In this document: piece after piece, positions 10,401 through 18,825 of the stretch
Position numbering within the stretch: the first letter of the stretch is position 1
Layout of the letters: the number at the start of each line of letters is the position of its first letter
Assembly (NCBI GenBank): GCA_946406115.1
Contig: OX291557.1
Coordinates: 17,578,501 to 17,642,500 of the forward strand
From: Apoda limacodes
Lineage: Eukaryota; Arthropoda; Insecta; Lepidoptera; Limacodidae
Direction: 5' to 3'
DNA: 64,000 nt
Notes under the pieces: model-generated
Database searches by the model: none
Seen by the model: only the letters and a program-made list of their open reading frames with translations
What the model was told of the DNA's origin: nothing
Position numbers and translations under genes: made by a program

Positions 10401-11816
10401 CTAAGTTCCGTTTTTGTTGCGTCTGTAGTAATCTTTAAACATAGATTTTTTTTTATTTAATCCTGTATTTAACCTTTGTATGTACCTAGACGACCAAGTG
10501 TTTCTCGTTATATCAAGGCGGCACCATATCGATATCGATGTTATTCTCAAAATCCCACATAACTTTCAAATCACTTTTAGATCATAAGAGCCCATTACAT
10601 AATGTATGTACATACATAATATCTTATACCTTTAAACGAGCAATTCTTGTATATATGTATATATATAAATATATAATCTGTATCTCGTAACGCCTCCAAC
10701 GATTTTAATGTTATTTAGCATGCAGGGGGTTTCGGGGGCGATAAATCGACTTGGCTAGGTTTCATTTTTAGAAAACGTCGTTTTATTCCTGTTTTCAGGC
10801 AATGATAAACTGAAAAATATAACTTTTTCTTACATCTATTGGCGAGTAGTAATATATAAATAATTATTTTTACCTAAACAGAAACACTAAAGCTACTTGA
10901 CAGGAGATGGCGTTGTTAAAAAAAAAAACGATCAAATCTCGGTCCCCAGGTACTAATTTCCTGATATGTAGTAGAGGGAAAATATTAGTAGGATTATTTA
11001 TTATGTAAAACATATATACTAGTTTTTGAAAGTGCCAGAAAAGCTACACTTTATTGTGGGATATCCAATTTCATTGACTATTGAGGGATCTCCCTCGCAG
11101 CCTAGTTGGTAGTGTGAGCCGTGCAGAGGGTGTGGGTTCGATTCCCGCACTGGGCAAACATTTATGTGTTAAACATTTGAGTTTGTCTTCAGTCTGGGTG
11201 TACTTATGTATGTATGATGTGTATGTATTTACAAAAAAAAAAAAAAGTAATATATATGTATTTATATCCGTTGTCTGGTACCCATAACGCAAGCTTTGCT
11301 TACATTGGGGCTAGACGGCGCTGTGTGTAGTGTCCAAAAATATTTATTTATTTATTTATTTATAAACTCATGGTTAATGAAAATGACGCACACACATACC
11401 TACTTTTTCCGGCTATTTCGCTCATCCGATCCTGATAAAATTTGGCAGAGAGGAAGCTCATATCTTGAGAAAAGACACAATACTCTTGCGGCAATCGATA
11501 TCATAAAAATATAAAAATCTATAAACCTACGCGGGCGCTTATGTAACGATTAGAATCATCCAGTACTTAACATCCAAACAGAACATGATAGTCATAGAGA
11601 AACGTAGGGGCTGTGTTTCTTTATGGATAAAGTAAGTAGAAGATAATGACAAACTTACAAAACTCATCTGATGTCATCTAATATCTTCCAGAACAACACA
11701 CTGTTTAACTTTGTTAACAAGAAAGTGTGTATATACATATAATAGAAGGCATTTATAGTTGTCTCACCTAAGGGTCTGTCGGGGTCGTGGCGGCGGCTAC
11801 AGCATTTGTTACCCAT
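711..11816 (-). CDS. Src64B: Src64B-like non-receptor tyrosine kinase, five coding exons
   Basis: Join 11816-11768, 4814-4604, 4255-4002, 3380-3193, 1445-711: 1437 nt, 478 residues plus stop. All four junctions have AG acceptors and GT donors and restore the frame at split codons Gly17, Asp87 and Lys172; the last junction is phase 0. Domain order is a lipidated N-terminus (MGNKCC; Gly2 for myristate, Cys5/Cys6 for palmitate), SH3 (about 25-82), SH2 (about 88-178, phosphotyrosine-binding Arg115) and kinase (about 208-460: glycine loop 217-222, Lys238, Glu253, HRD Asp330, DFG 348-350, activation-loop Tyr360, APE 374-376). A tail tyrosine at Tyr473 is the expected inhibitory site. The closing residues PYREVQD match Drosophila Src64B rather than Src42A. 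The family phosphorylates tyrosines at the inner plasma membrane. The unique region before SH3 is much shorter than in the fly protein, from memory about 550 residues in total. All catalytic residues are present, so the gene looks functional. Confidence 0.95.
1446..1889. other. Src64B last intron, AT-rich part
   Basis: Intronic sequence between the kinase exon and an inserted retrotransposon copy. It is AT-rich and I see no element or RNA gene in it. The rest of the intron, from 3022 to 3192, is likewise plain. Confidence 0.6.
1905..3016 (+). mobile_element. 5'-truncated non-LTR retrotransposon (Jockey/CR1-like), copy 1
   Basis: This is the 3' half of a LINE inside the last Src64B intron, in the opposite orientation to the gene. 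It encodes reverse transcriptase motifs VPQGSVLSP (about 2010-2036) and the catalytic YADD (about 2093-2104), then the thumb and C-terminal region. A frameshift near 2520 splits it: the first frame stops at 2540 and the rest continues to 2958. Short deletions relative to copy 2 are visible after [10 protein letters not shown] and in the thumb. The 3' end has the family signature 'gtttgccac..tagtggtat' followed by an A-run near 3007-3014. Clade placement is inference from the motifs; the copy is dead. Confidence 0.85.
3193..3380 (-). CDS. Src64B: Src64B SH2 end, linker and glycine-loop exon
   Basis: The acceptor aatttcag ends at 3381 and the donor GAG|GTACCT begins at 3192. The exon completes Lys172 and reads [16 protein letters not shown] (end of SH2 and linker), [15 protein letters not shown] (linker) and LGQGNFGEV (ATP-binding glycine loop, 216-224), ending WRNNIE at residue 234. 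The next exon continues with VAVK, giving a seamless kinase N-lobe. Confidence 0.95.
3455..3895. repeat. dispersed repeat inside the SH2-linker intron
   Basis: This segment has the phrases seen in other degraded repeats of the window, such as 'tacggaaccctaa' near 3838 and 'cgcacttggccgg' near 3870 followed by a T-run. Similar phrases recur near 25.5, 34.5, 53.9 and 57 kb. I cannot name the family. It fills most of the intron between the exons at 4002 and 3380. Confidence 0.45.
4002..4255 (-). CDS. Src64B: Src64B SH2 exon
   Basis: The acceptor tctcttccag ends at 4256 and the donor A|GTGAGT begins at 4001. The exon starts with the last base of Asp87 and then reads [12 protein letters not shown]. 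The phosphotyrosine pocket motif is TYLVRP (Arg115), followed by FSLSVKDW and [14 protein letters not shown]. The longer open frame reaching 4350 runs into the intron and should not be read as protein; the splice point is fixed by phase and by the conserved start of SH2. Confidence 0.95.
4604..4814 (-). CDS. Src64B: Src64B SH3 exon
   Basis: The acceptor ttttgcag ends at 4815 and the donor GA|GTTAGT begins at 4603. The exon covers residues 17-87. It encodes an SH3 domain with the ALCAYSAR strand, the acidic RT-loop region ADSDISF, GDRMEVL, the paired tryptophans DWWRV and the closing [11 protein letters not shown]3 binds proline-rich ligands and, in the closed kinase, the SH2-kinase linker. 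The exon is clearly more GC-rich than its introns. Confidence 0.95.
5008..5175 (+). mobile_element. LINE 3'-end fragment (same family as 1905-3016)
   Basis: It matches the last part of the family coding region ([14 protein letters not shown]) and the 3' tail, ending 'ccaccttagtggtatt' followed by an A-run of more than 20. It is heavily 5'-truncated, as is usual for target-primed LINE insertion. Confidence 0.8.
5448..5518 (+). mobile_element. RTE-type LINE 3' tail
   Basis: The phrase 'ttgacgattcaaaagtg' followed by a tail of TTTGA repeats matches two other places in the window (about 25.54 and 37.10 kb). A short tandem tail of this kind is characteristic of RTE-clade LINE 3' ends; the family name is inference. 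Confidence 0.5.
5561..5750 (-). mobile_element. LINE 3'-end fragment, minus strand
   Basis: Read on the minus strand it carries the C-terminal coding phrase and the tail of the 1905-3016 family, ending 'taccactaaggtggc' in plus-strand view next to a T-run. A short deletion removes part of the 'ggtaagcggtcacc' stretch. Confidence 0.8.
6166..6247 (+). tRNA. tRNA-Leu (anticodon AAG)
   Basis: An 82-base class II tRNA. The acceptor stem GGTAGCG pairs with CGCTGCC, with one G-T wobble, and the discriminator is A. The anticodon stem is CTGGT/ACCAG with loop TTAAGGC, giving anticodon AAG for leucine CUU codons. A long variable arm (about 6209-6221) follows. The T arm is GTGGG/CCCAC around TTCGAAT. 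A-box TGGCCGAGCGG and B-box GGTTCGAATCC are intact, and a run of six T follows at about 6251, a normal Pol III terminator. No CCA is encoded, as expected. It sits inside the large Src64B intron on the opposite strand. Confidence 0.95.
6347..6470 (+). other. GC-rich exon-like segment of unknown gene
   Basis: A 124-base GC-rich island in AT-rich intron DNA, just after the tRNA gene. It is bounded by an acceptor-like 'cttacatgttccag' and a donor-like CTGG|GTAAAC. Frame 2 of the segment is open throughout, and a second frame is open from an internal ATG to a stop at the donor. I recognise neither product. It may be an exon of a nested gene, a fragment of a mobile element, or chance. Confidence 0.3.
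7000..7395 (-). pseudogene. decayed C-terminal fragment of a reverse-transcriptase-type ORF
   Basis: On the minus strand, conceptual pieces read [20 protein letters not shown] (about 7380-7300) and, further along, [11 protein letters not shown] and [10 protein letters not shown], then [11 protein letters not shown] after a frameshift near 7065. I recall similar phrases at the C-terminus of a common lepidopteran retroelement protein whose clade I cannot name. Frameshifts and stops make it non-functional. The piece at 44.64-45.34 kb looks like the N-terminal part of the same kind of protein. Confidence 0.55.
7465..7677 (+). mobile_element. Helitron-like non-autonomous element
   Basis: It starts TC after A at 7464, with the phrase 'ctcgtgtcacaatgtttgt', and ends in the phrase 'gttcgccgggacagc'. 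The end matches the copy at 43.56-43.85 kb ('ttcgccggatcaactagt'), in which the CTAG|T Helitron end is intact. The terminal CTAG is eroded here. Confidence 0.55.
7972..8990 (-). mobile_element. internally deleted non-LTR retrotransposon, copy 2
   Basis: This minus-strand copy belongs to the 1905-3016 family. The 3' tail lies at 7975-8040, the C-terminal RT region at 8436-8041 (131 codons open) and the thumb region at 8615-8433. Upstream, an ORF (8968-8720) starts [10 protein letters not shown], runs through a lysine-rich segment, and then joins a point just after the catalytic YADD ([11 protein letters not shown]). The whole polymerase palm is absent, so this is a deletion derivative. Boundaries at the 5' end are approximate. 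Confidence 0.8.
8991..10621. other. intron DNA without recognised features
   Basis: AT-rich Src64B intron. An A-run at 9895-9906 after 'caataaa' may mark an old retrotransposed 3' end. The open frame at 9932-10135 shows no protein-like composition. I see nothing else to name. Confidence 0.5.
10622..10956 (+). mobile_element. Helitron-like element, 'aacgagcaattcttg' family
   Basis: It begins A|TC with 'ttatacctttaaacgagc' and ends CTAA|T (10953-10956), as Helitrons do. Near the 3' end this family has a short hairpin, intact elsewhere as 'gagcgaagctc', eroded here. Shared internal phrases are 'cgccccgaaacccc' (reverse complement) and 'gctacttgacaatagatgg'. Related copies are at 25983, 26870, 61574 and 62649. 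Confidence 0.65.
11083..11355 (+). mobile_element. tRNA-derived SINE
   Basis: The head is tRNA-like, with 'agcctagttggtagtgtg' resembling an A-box region and B-box GGTTCGATTCC. It is followed by a family body with 'gtctgggtgta', an A-run, 'tatccgttgtctggta', 'ggggctagacggcgctgtgtg' and an ATTT-repeat tail. Seven related copies or fragments occur in this window. It is a non-coding retroposon relying on LINE machinery. Confidence 0.8.
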
Positions 11817-11860
11817 GGCGCGGCCCGCCCGCTACGCCGCGCCAACGCCCTCCTTCCTGC
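11768..11860 (-). CDS. Src64B: Src64B exon with 5' UTR and membrane-anchoring N-terminus
   Basis: The ATG is at 11816-11814. The coding part (11816-11768) reads [16 protein letters not shown] plus one base of Gly17. It gives the Src-type N-terminal Gly2 for myristoylation and a Cys-Cys pair for palmitoylation. The donor is G|GTGAGAC at 11767, and its single leftover base fits the two-base start of the SH3 exon. Upstream of the ATG is a GC-rich leader and then an acceptor, gtttcag, ending at 11861, so 44 bases of 5' UTR (11860-11817) belong to this exon and a further non-coding exon lies upstream. It was placed by motif and phase because the coding part is too short to stand out as an ORF. Confidence 0.92.
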   Translation of the reverse strand, partial: AGRRALARRSGRAAPWVTNAVAAATTPTDP

Positions 11861-14800
11861 CTGAAACAATGACACAAACGTCTTACTTTTTATGCTGTCC
11901 TAGTACTAGTGCCCTAGTGTCCAGTGGAGTGGGTTCTTGGGAGGTTAATTTAATTGTCTTAACTATTATTTTTTTACCTAAATCTTCAGTATAAGAAATA
12001 ATACGCACACACCACGCCTTAAAACATTTCCTTAAATAATGTAAATTTGATTCGGGCCCTTAACAGTGCCACTCGTTTGACCTGATGGTTGACACATAGG
12101 TACGTCGGCAATAAGTTCGGTAGTTTTTTTTTACTTTTGAGTGGATTTTTAAGTCGATTCTAGTTTGTAACCACAGTATAGATTAATAGATCCAGTATGG
12201 CCACTGTCTGCCACTCGCAGGTGTCGTCCCCCTCACCTTCCCTCTCTTACAATTCTGTTACCGCTCGTATAAAACACGCACACGTTTGCAGGTAAACACA
12301 CCTCATTCATTTTTGTATGAAATGTACGAGATGTGACGGAACACTGCATCCATCTGTTACCCATGATTTAAAAAGTACCTACAAATACTTAAGTACCTGC
12401 ACTTAGCCAGAAAAGAGTGTTTACTTACCATGATAGTATACTCAACCAGCTCGTAAGGTTGGAAATAACAAACGAATGATCTTTAAGTGGGTTAGTCAAA
12501 TAGCTGTGTTATCTCTCGACTACTCGTTACTAAGCTTTCCCCAATTGATAAATACCTATTGTTCTAAATTTTTCTATTTTAAATATTATATTACATTATA
12601 AATGGGTCTATTGTTAGCGGGGACCATCTAAGCTGGAATTTAGAAAACTACAAATAGGAATGGGGTACCTAATTATTCAGTCTTTTATTGACTTTGAATT
12701 TAGAGATATTTTTCCTAAAAAGAAAGATGGTTTAGAGGGAGGAATAAAGTAAGTACCTGCTTATAAATAAAATTCTTTATGAATCGGACTAGTTATTATT
12801 GAAACAGAAAAAGCAGATTTTTGGCATATACGTCCTCTTAATAAAATAAGACCCTATGTTTAGAATCAAATCTGAATAAAGGATCTTTAAGATTGTGGTA
12901 TATCTATATTCATATATGATATGTACCTAAAATAAGTGATAAACTACGACTTTTTTGACTGCTATTAAGCTACCTACGCTTTTGCGATAACCTTCCTACG
13001 CACATTGATTCGACATATACTCGGCCATTGTATGTAATTTTTTAAGAATTCCTAACATCAAAAGGTAAATATTTATAAGATAAATATAACCTTTATCTAC
13101 AGAGTAATTTTATTGCAGTAGGTAAGAATGTCAGTTTTTCTCATATACCATATTGGGTATTGGCCAGCATATTGAAATTTTGTTACAATTGGTGCCCCAA
13201 AATTATTAATAGATTTTTTTTAGGATATATTGTACCCGTAGTATTTGTTTATGAACATGTCTACAGCCAAAGCTTGTGGAAATGTGTCAACTCAGGGTAT
13301 GGTCAAACTATGTGCCAATTTTCATTTAAATCGGTTCAGTCGTTCCTACGTGATAAGTAACAAACATCCAATCATGTTATTTATTAAAAACAAGCACTCC
13401 CCGCGACCGTCCCCGATTATTACGAAACCCTAAACTTTGAACAATAAAAAATAGCATATGTTCATCTGAAATAACATAATCTTCAATCATTGAAAGATTT
13501 CTTTAAATTGGATCTGTAGTTCCGGAGAATATTCCACACGTACGTACAAACAAATAATTTCACACTTTCTCTTTAGAACATTTGTATAAAATTTCTTTAG
13601 TCGATTTGTGGTATATATTGTGGTTTAAAGGGCTATTTACCTACTTAGGTACATTCATAATGCTTTATGTTAGTTCTGCAGTAGTCTAGATTGATTAGCG
13701 ACGTATTGTGAAGTGTCCAACTAAGATGACAATCACGACTGCCTGCTCCGCCAAGAGCACAACGAATAGGCAGAATATCGATATATTTACCTCAGAACCC
13801 ACGATACACCTACTTTTCTCTGCCTTAATATCTTAAAATTAAGCGAGTAAGGAAGTCAAGAGAACAAATAAAGTATAAATTCCTAAAATCAATGAACACG
13901 TCACGTTGTAATTATTCTATGTGACGTGATTAATTCTTGTTTATCAGCTTTTACGTGACAATCAAATTACATTTCCGACTTTTATACTAGCTTGATATAT
14001 AAATTTATATGCGATCGGGCTTGCGGTAAACGTTTTAGGCATCCATGATTATAAGGGACGGCAGAAACCCATAGAGGCTGTATATAAAGCAGGTCTATTC
14101 TCAAGTGCTCAATAGCTCAAGAAAACATTAAGATTAAGACAACAATTGTGACTGTGAAAACAATAAGCGAGAAAGAATCTACTGGCTCCACGAACGCTTT
14201 ATCCCTCTCACACTGCATGTTGTTACTTTGCAGCAGGGTAGGGATAGAGTTTCAGTGTCTATGTGGCCTAATCATATCGATGGGCCTTACTCAAGATGTC
14301 TCGTGTACACGGGCTACCCTACTCTTGAGCTCGGAACGCAGCAATTACATGCACAGCCACTGTGGTGTGATAGTTAGAGATAGGGTGATGATCCTGGAAA
14401 CTGACTTTCATACAACTAAGTGACTGACCCTATTATCCTCCATTATCCAAATTATTCAATGATCATGATGATTCATCACACAATTATGCAGATTTTATTG
14501 AACTAGGGAAATGGCTGCCATTTCCTGCGATTACTTACTTGCTTTTTTATACGGTAGGTGTAGGCAGGTCGGTACTTATATAAGGTAGGTAATTAAGAGA
14601 ATACGATTCGCGGCACCTCGCAGCGTTCTTCATACAACATGACATTTACTAATGAAACACTATGTAATTTTGTAGACATGATCTCAAGCCGAATATCTAT
14701 GTCTGTGGTTTTCCAAAATCCGAATGGCTTAACAGTATTCCTGGCCTTTCTGTTTAGGAACCTTCTGTATTATTTATGACAGTTTATAGATAGGTTGTTA

Positions 14801-15670
14801 TGGTATGGATAGATAGATATATATACAATTGAAAAATCGTTGGATGTTTATAAAATATTCCGGTGTTGTAAAAACAATTCGACACGTGTGTAGAATGGAC
14901 AATAACGTTTTTTACAGAGGCATAATATAACAATCGACGGACATCAAAATACTGAGAAGAATCAATATAGATTACGTTACACATACCGGTAAAATAGAAA
15001 ATAGTTTCTGCCGTTTAGCCCTAAATTTTAACAAAATCTGATTTCTGTTATTAAGTATACTTGATGAAGTTTAGAGAAACGACAGCACGTAAAATAAGAC
15101 TGCGATATACTCTATATTATCCCAAAACGGTTTGGTCTATCTTATTTTTTCTAAATTGAAGATGTGGCAGATATTTACTACAAAATAGTATTATGTAATC
15201 TGTGCTTCATATAAATATTATAAAAAAAAAATAATCAAACTGAATTTAATAAAAAATATTCAGTAATTAAGAAAATAAATCATAAATAATTACATAAAAC
15301 ATGCTTAAAATGAGTTCACTCGTACCCGCAGATCTCGATATTTAGTTACGGAAAACAATTTTTTTTTTTAATGCAATAATTAGTTATTGTTTAATACAAA
15401 AATAAAATTTGGCTAGAATTTCTATATAAAGAAAAAAAACGGTGAAAATGAGTTCTATTAGAAATGCATAGACCCCGGACATGTTTATGTTGATAAACTA
15501 ACTTACACTGCCATCTGTTAGAAACGTATGGAACTCTTAGCCAGTGAGCATGATTTTTCCGACATCTTGAACAATTATCGTCATATTCCAACAAATAAAC
15601 ACAAACAAAATATTCAACTCTGCCTATTGATGAAAACCACAAATCCATAGCTTAGTTTACATTAAGTTTA
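11861..15670. other. upstream region of Src64B, no gene recognised
   Basis: AT-rich DNA upstream of the first coding exon, probably intron if the leader exon lies further up. A degraded repeat at about 13150-13440 contains 'aatcggttcagtcgttc', a phrase common in lepidopteran transposon tails. A TATATAAAG at about 14078 precedes a 91-codon open frame (14148-14423) that I cannot relate to any family. No other features seen. Confidence 0.45.
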
Positions 15671-15676
15671 GAACTA

Positions 15677-16300
15677 AGCGTAAACCTGACGCAGAATCTA
15701 TTTGCAATTCGTGTAAACAAAAATGACCTTGAACCGCGTCTTTCGCTTTATAGTCTATGCAATAGCCATGGGCTAAGTAACTCCGGACAAAGATTGGACA
15801 TGTCACATATCATTCCGATTAAAGATATGTATCCGCTTCGCATATCCATATCCGCTTAATATATCCCTCGTTTGTTATAGATAGATACTATTTGATATCT
15901 ATATTATATTTTTCTAGCAGATATTCACGCGCCCGTCACAAAGCAGAAGTGATACTAAAACCTACATGTTTATTTCACGCAAAGTGAAGGAGTTGTAACA
16001 TATCCGGCCTCGGATATATATCCAAAGATATAGTTATGTCCGGAGTTACCTAAGGCTACTATGCAACCCAACAATGTACTCTGTGATGCAACATATATGT
16101 TACGTTAATTTGGAATTTTGTTAAATTTAGGTTTAATCAGTGTCTTGATTTGAAAACCAGTAAAAGAATGTGACAATTTAGGTAATCATGTAAGTATTTT
16201 AATGATTTATAATAAAATTACCAGAAAAAGTGAACATTAAGTAAAGTTAGGTTATGTTTACACGAATCGCAAATAGATTCTGAGTCAGGTTTACATCGCT
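15677..16300. mobile_element. inverted-repeat element carrying a nested insertion
   Basis: A left arm of about 43 bases at 15677-15719 ('aatctatttgcaattcg' within) is repeated in inverse at 16255-16300. Between the arms sits a second inverted-repeat element (15777-16049). No coding capacity is visible. The outer element looks like a MITE-type foldback; the superfamily is unknown. Confidence 0.65.
15777..16049. mobile_element. nested MITE with CTAA target duplication
   Basis: Terminal inverted repeats read 'gtaactccggac' at the left and 'gtccggagttac' at the right. Each end is flanked by CTAA (15773-15776 and 16050-16053), a plausible 4-base target duplication. The interior is rich in 'atatcc' phrases. 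It lies inside the larger inverted-repeat element. Confidence 0.65.
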
Positions 16301-16744
16301 ACAAACTGCGTGAAGCGACTTTGTTTTATACTATGTATAGATCTGTAAAAAAGAGTAGGTACTCACTTTAACATTCAGAAGAATATAATATTCGTTTATG
16401 TATATTAATAATTTTAAATTTATTTGCATTTAAGATGATTTAATTACATAACATTATTTCATAACATAGTAAGCACTAGAAAGTACACAAAGCAAAGTTT
16501 CAAAGTAAGATAAACAACAGTGTTGCCAACAAATTGTTCTACAAAAGCTCTGCGAACATTTTGTCTGTCAGCTTTTAATCACAGATTTTAATTAAAACAG
16601 TAGAACTGTATAATTAACAAAGAAACTCCTTTTATTTATGAATATCATTAGGCATCATTTAGAATTGTATGGTATTAAATTGTATAAGAAATTAGTCGCC
16701 ATTTGTTGGAAACTTCTTATAGATTAAATTTTTGTACGTAAATC

Positions 16745-17455
16745 CTATTCTCACCCGATTGCGCCAGAAGGAGGGTTATATTTTTCGAGTGTGTATGTAT
16801 TATTGTATGATTTTAGCTTGAGAGGTGTCGTTAGATTCGAATCAATCGAAATGGCGGACTTTGTGTGCTGTAATTTGCGAGCTAAATAAAAAGGTATCAA
16901 AATAAAGGACTTTAAAAGACGAGTACGAAAATATATAACACTTATAATAAAATAGTCAAGCGCGAGTAAAAAAAAATTTGGGAAAAACATTACATTAAAG
17001 CGCTTGAATAAAAAAATCCAACTGCAAAAACTAAGAACAGAACTTTAAATATACCAAAATAACTCCCTCGCAGCCTAGTTGGTAATGTAGCTGCTGTGCA
17101 GAGGGTGGGGGTTCGATTTCCGCACTGGACAATGATTTATGTAATTACAAAAAAAGTAATATTTATGTATTTGTATCCGTTGTCCGGTATATTGTGTTAC
17201 GACATAAGCTTAGCTTACTTTAGGGCCAGACGGCGCTGAGTGTAATGTCCAAAAATATTTATCAATATTTATTTATTATTATTTAACTATAAACAGACTG
17301 GACTCATTTCAATGCAAGTTCAAATAGTGTACAGTTTGCTCACACTATTTATAGCAATTACCTTAAAATAAGTTCAGTCTGCTTATTGTCAAATATTTGG
17401 TATGTTTTAATTTCTGTTTAGTTCTTAATGTTTTTGCAGTCGGGTATTTTTATTT
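16745..17455. repeat. dispersed repeat, two inverted pieces flanking a SINE
   Basis: Plus-strand 16757-17055 and 17282-17335 match, in inverse, parts of the repeat at 23400-24460 (phrases near 24450, 24380, 24190, 24120 and 24030). From about 17355 to 17455 the same family reads in the forward direction ('tttagttcttaatg'), making an inverted repeat with 16998-17055. A SINE lies between the arms. Family unnamed; no coding capacity. Confidence 0.55.
17065..17280 (+). mobile_element. tRNA-derived SINE
   Basis: Same family as 11083-11355: 'ctcgcagcctagttggtaatg', B-box-like GGTTCGATTTC, body 'tatccgttgtccggta' and 'agacggcgctgagtg', then an ATTT-rich tail. The middle is shortened. It is inserted in the loop of the surrounding inverted repeat. 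Confidence 0.75.
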
Positions 17456-18339
17456 ATTTTATTATTATTTTAAAAAAAATTATTTGTCAGAAAGAATATG
17501 CTAACCTCAAAAAAATTTAAAAAATGATTTAGGATCATAATATGAGAAACGCGAACCACACAAATTCACACAATGCAATTAAAAAAAGAGAGATTTAACC
17601 ATACTTTTCTTATTGGTATTTCTTGGAGCCTTAATAATAGTTTACCTCATTTTGAGGTTAGAATTTTGTTTACAAAATATGGCGAGTAAGAAAACATAGA
17701 GTGTCTCAAAAACAGCTGAAGTGTTATAATAAACTTAAGGTAAATTAAAAGTTTAAGGTAAACAAAATTATAAATGTAAGTGAAGGAACTTCATACAACC
17801 CTATTTTCTTCAAATGAAAATGTAAGTGATAAATGAGAAAGTGACAGCAGAAGTACGGACTTGGGAAGCGAGAAGCGCGGGGTTCGACCCTTCCACAAAC
17901 CTGTTGCCATTAATCAATATCATCGACAGCAAACTCACCGTTCTTTCCCTAATACCTTATATCTAAACTGTCGGTAACATTCTATACTTCCACAAGTCGC
18001 TGAAAAATATCACCTTAACTTTTTGAATTTTACAAAAAAGGGCAGACATGAGTTTTTAAGAACTTACGTATCTCTATCATTCTTCCAAAACGTCTGTCTG
18101 TCTGTATGTTAAGTTAATAAAGATTTAATAGACTTTTTATCGTCGTCAATAATATTCTAATCAGAAAGCTTTTAATTATATATACTCACTTATAAGCTAG
18201 CTAGCCTATACCCCTGCCTTGGCCTCAACCGTCAATCAGAAAATATTTCAACTACTTCGCTCGCAAAATATAAAACAAGGAACATTGCAATCGGAAGGGG
18301 TTTAGGGAGTAGCGGAATACGTACTACATTATAATGCAA

Positions 18340-18425
18340 AAACATTTCGGAGCCGGTGGTCGAACATCAAAACTACAGTCGCCATATTAAAATGGTGTAA
18401 ACTTACATTACTAGCGACAGACATG
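18340..18425 (-). repeat. fragment of the 23.4 kb repeat family
   Basis: The stretch with 'atcaaaactacagtcgcc' is the inverse of the segment near 23570-23650 ('ctgtagttttgatttgg'). It is a short, diverged, non-coding piece. Confidence 0.5.
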
Positions 18426-18477
18426 GGGCCAGAAATGTTTGTTTCACTGTGAAACTAGAGAAACATTAGTGATTTTC

Positions 18478-18615
18478 TTGAGTGTGGGTTTATTATATGT
18501 ATTTAGGAACATAAAAAAAATTGTATCCATTGTCTGGTGCCCATAACACAAACTTTGCTTACTTTGGGCCAGAAGGCGCTGTGTGTAATGACTAAATATA
18601 TTTATTATTATTATT
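18478..18615 (+). mobile_element. SINE 3' half
   Basis: It lacks the tRNA-like head but keeps the body phrases 'tccattgtctggtgcccata' and 'ccagaaggcgctgtgtg', and a tail of ATT repeats. Same family as 11083-11355. Confidence 0.65.
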
Positions 18616-18654
18616 ATTTTGTTAGCTTATTTTACTTGATAACGTTTGAAACTT

Positions 18655-18825
18655 AAAATATCGACTGCATAAACTGTCCAGAGTTGCTTTCGCCGCTTCT
18701 TTTCACCAACGCCATTTCGACTTCGATATGGTAGTAACTAGTAACTTATAGTTCATTAACTTGAAAAAGGCGATAAAATATCCTATTTTTGAGAAATAAC
18801 AAATAAAGCATTTGAATTTGAACAG
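18655..18825 (+). mobile_element. RTE-like LINE 3' end
   Basis: It ends 'aataaagcatttgaatttgaac', resembling the TTTGA-type tails at 5.5, 25.5 and 37.1 kb. The rest carries no intact coding. The assignment is tentative. Confidence 0.35.

Noticed and set aside
11083..11160. Possible tRNA gene
   Set aside because: The B-box is good but the arms do not fold as a tRNA, and the sequence continues into a dispersed SINE body.
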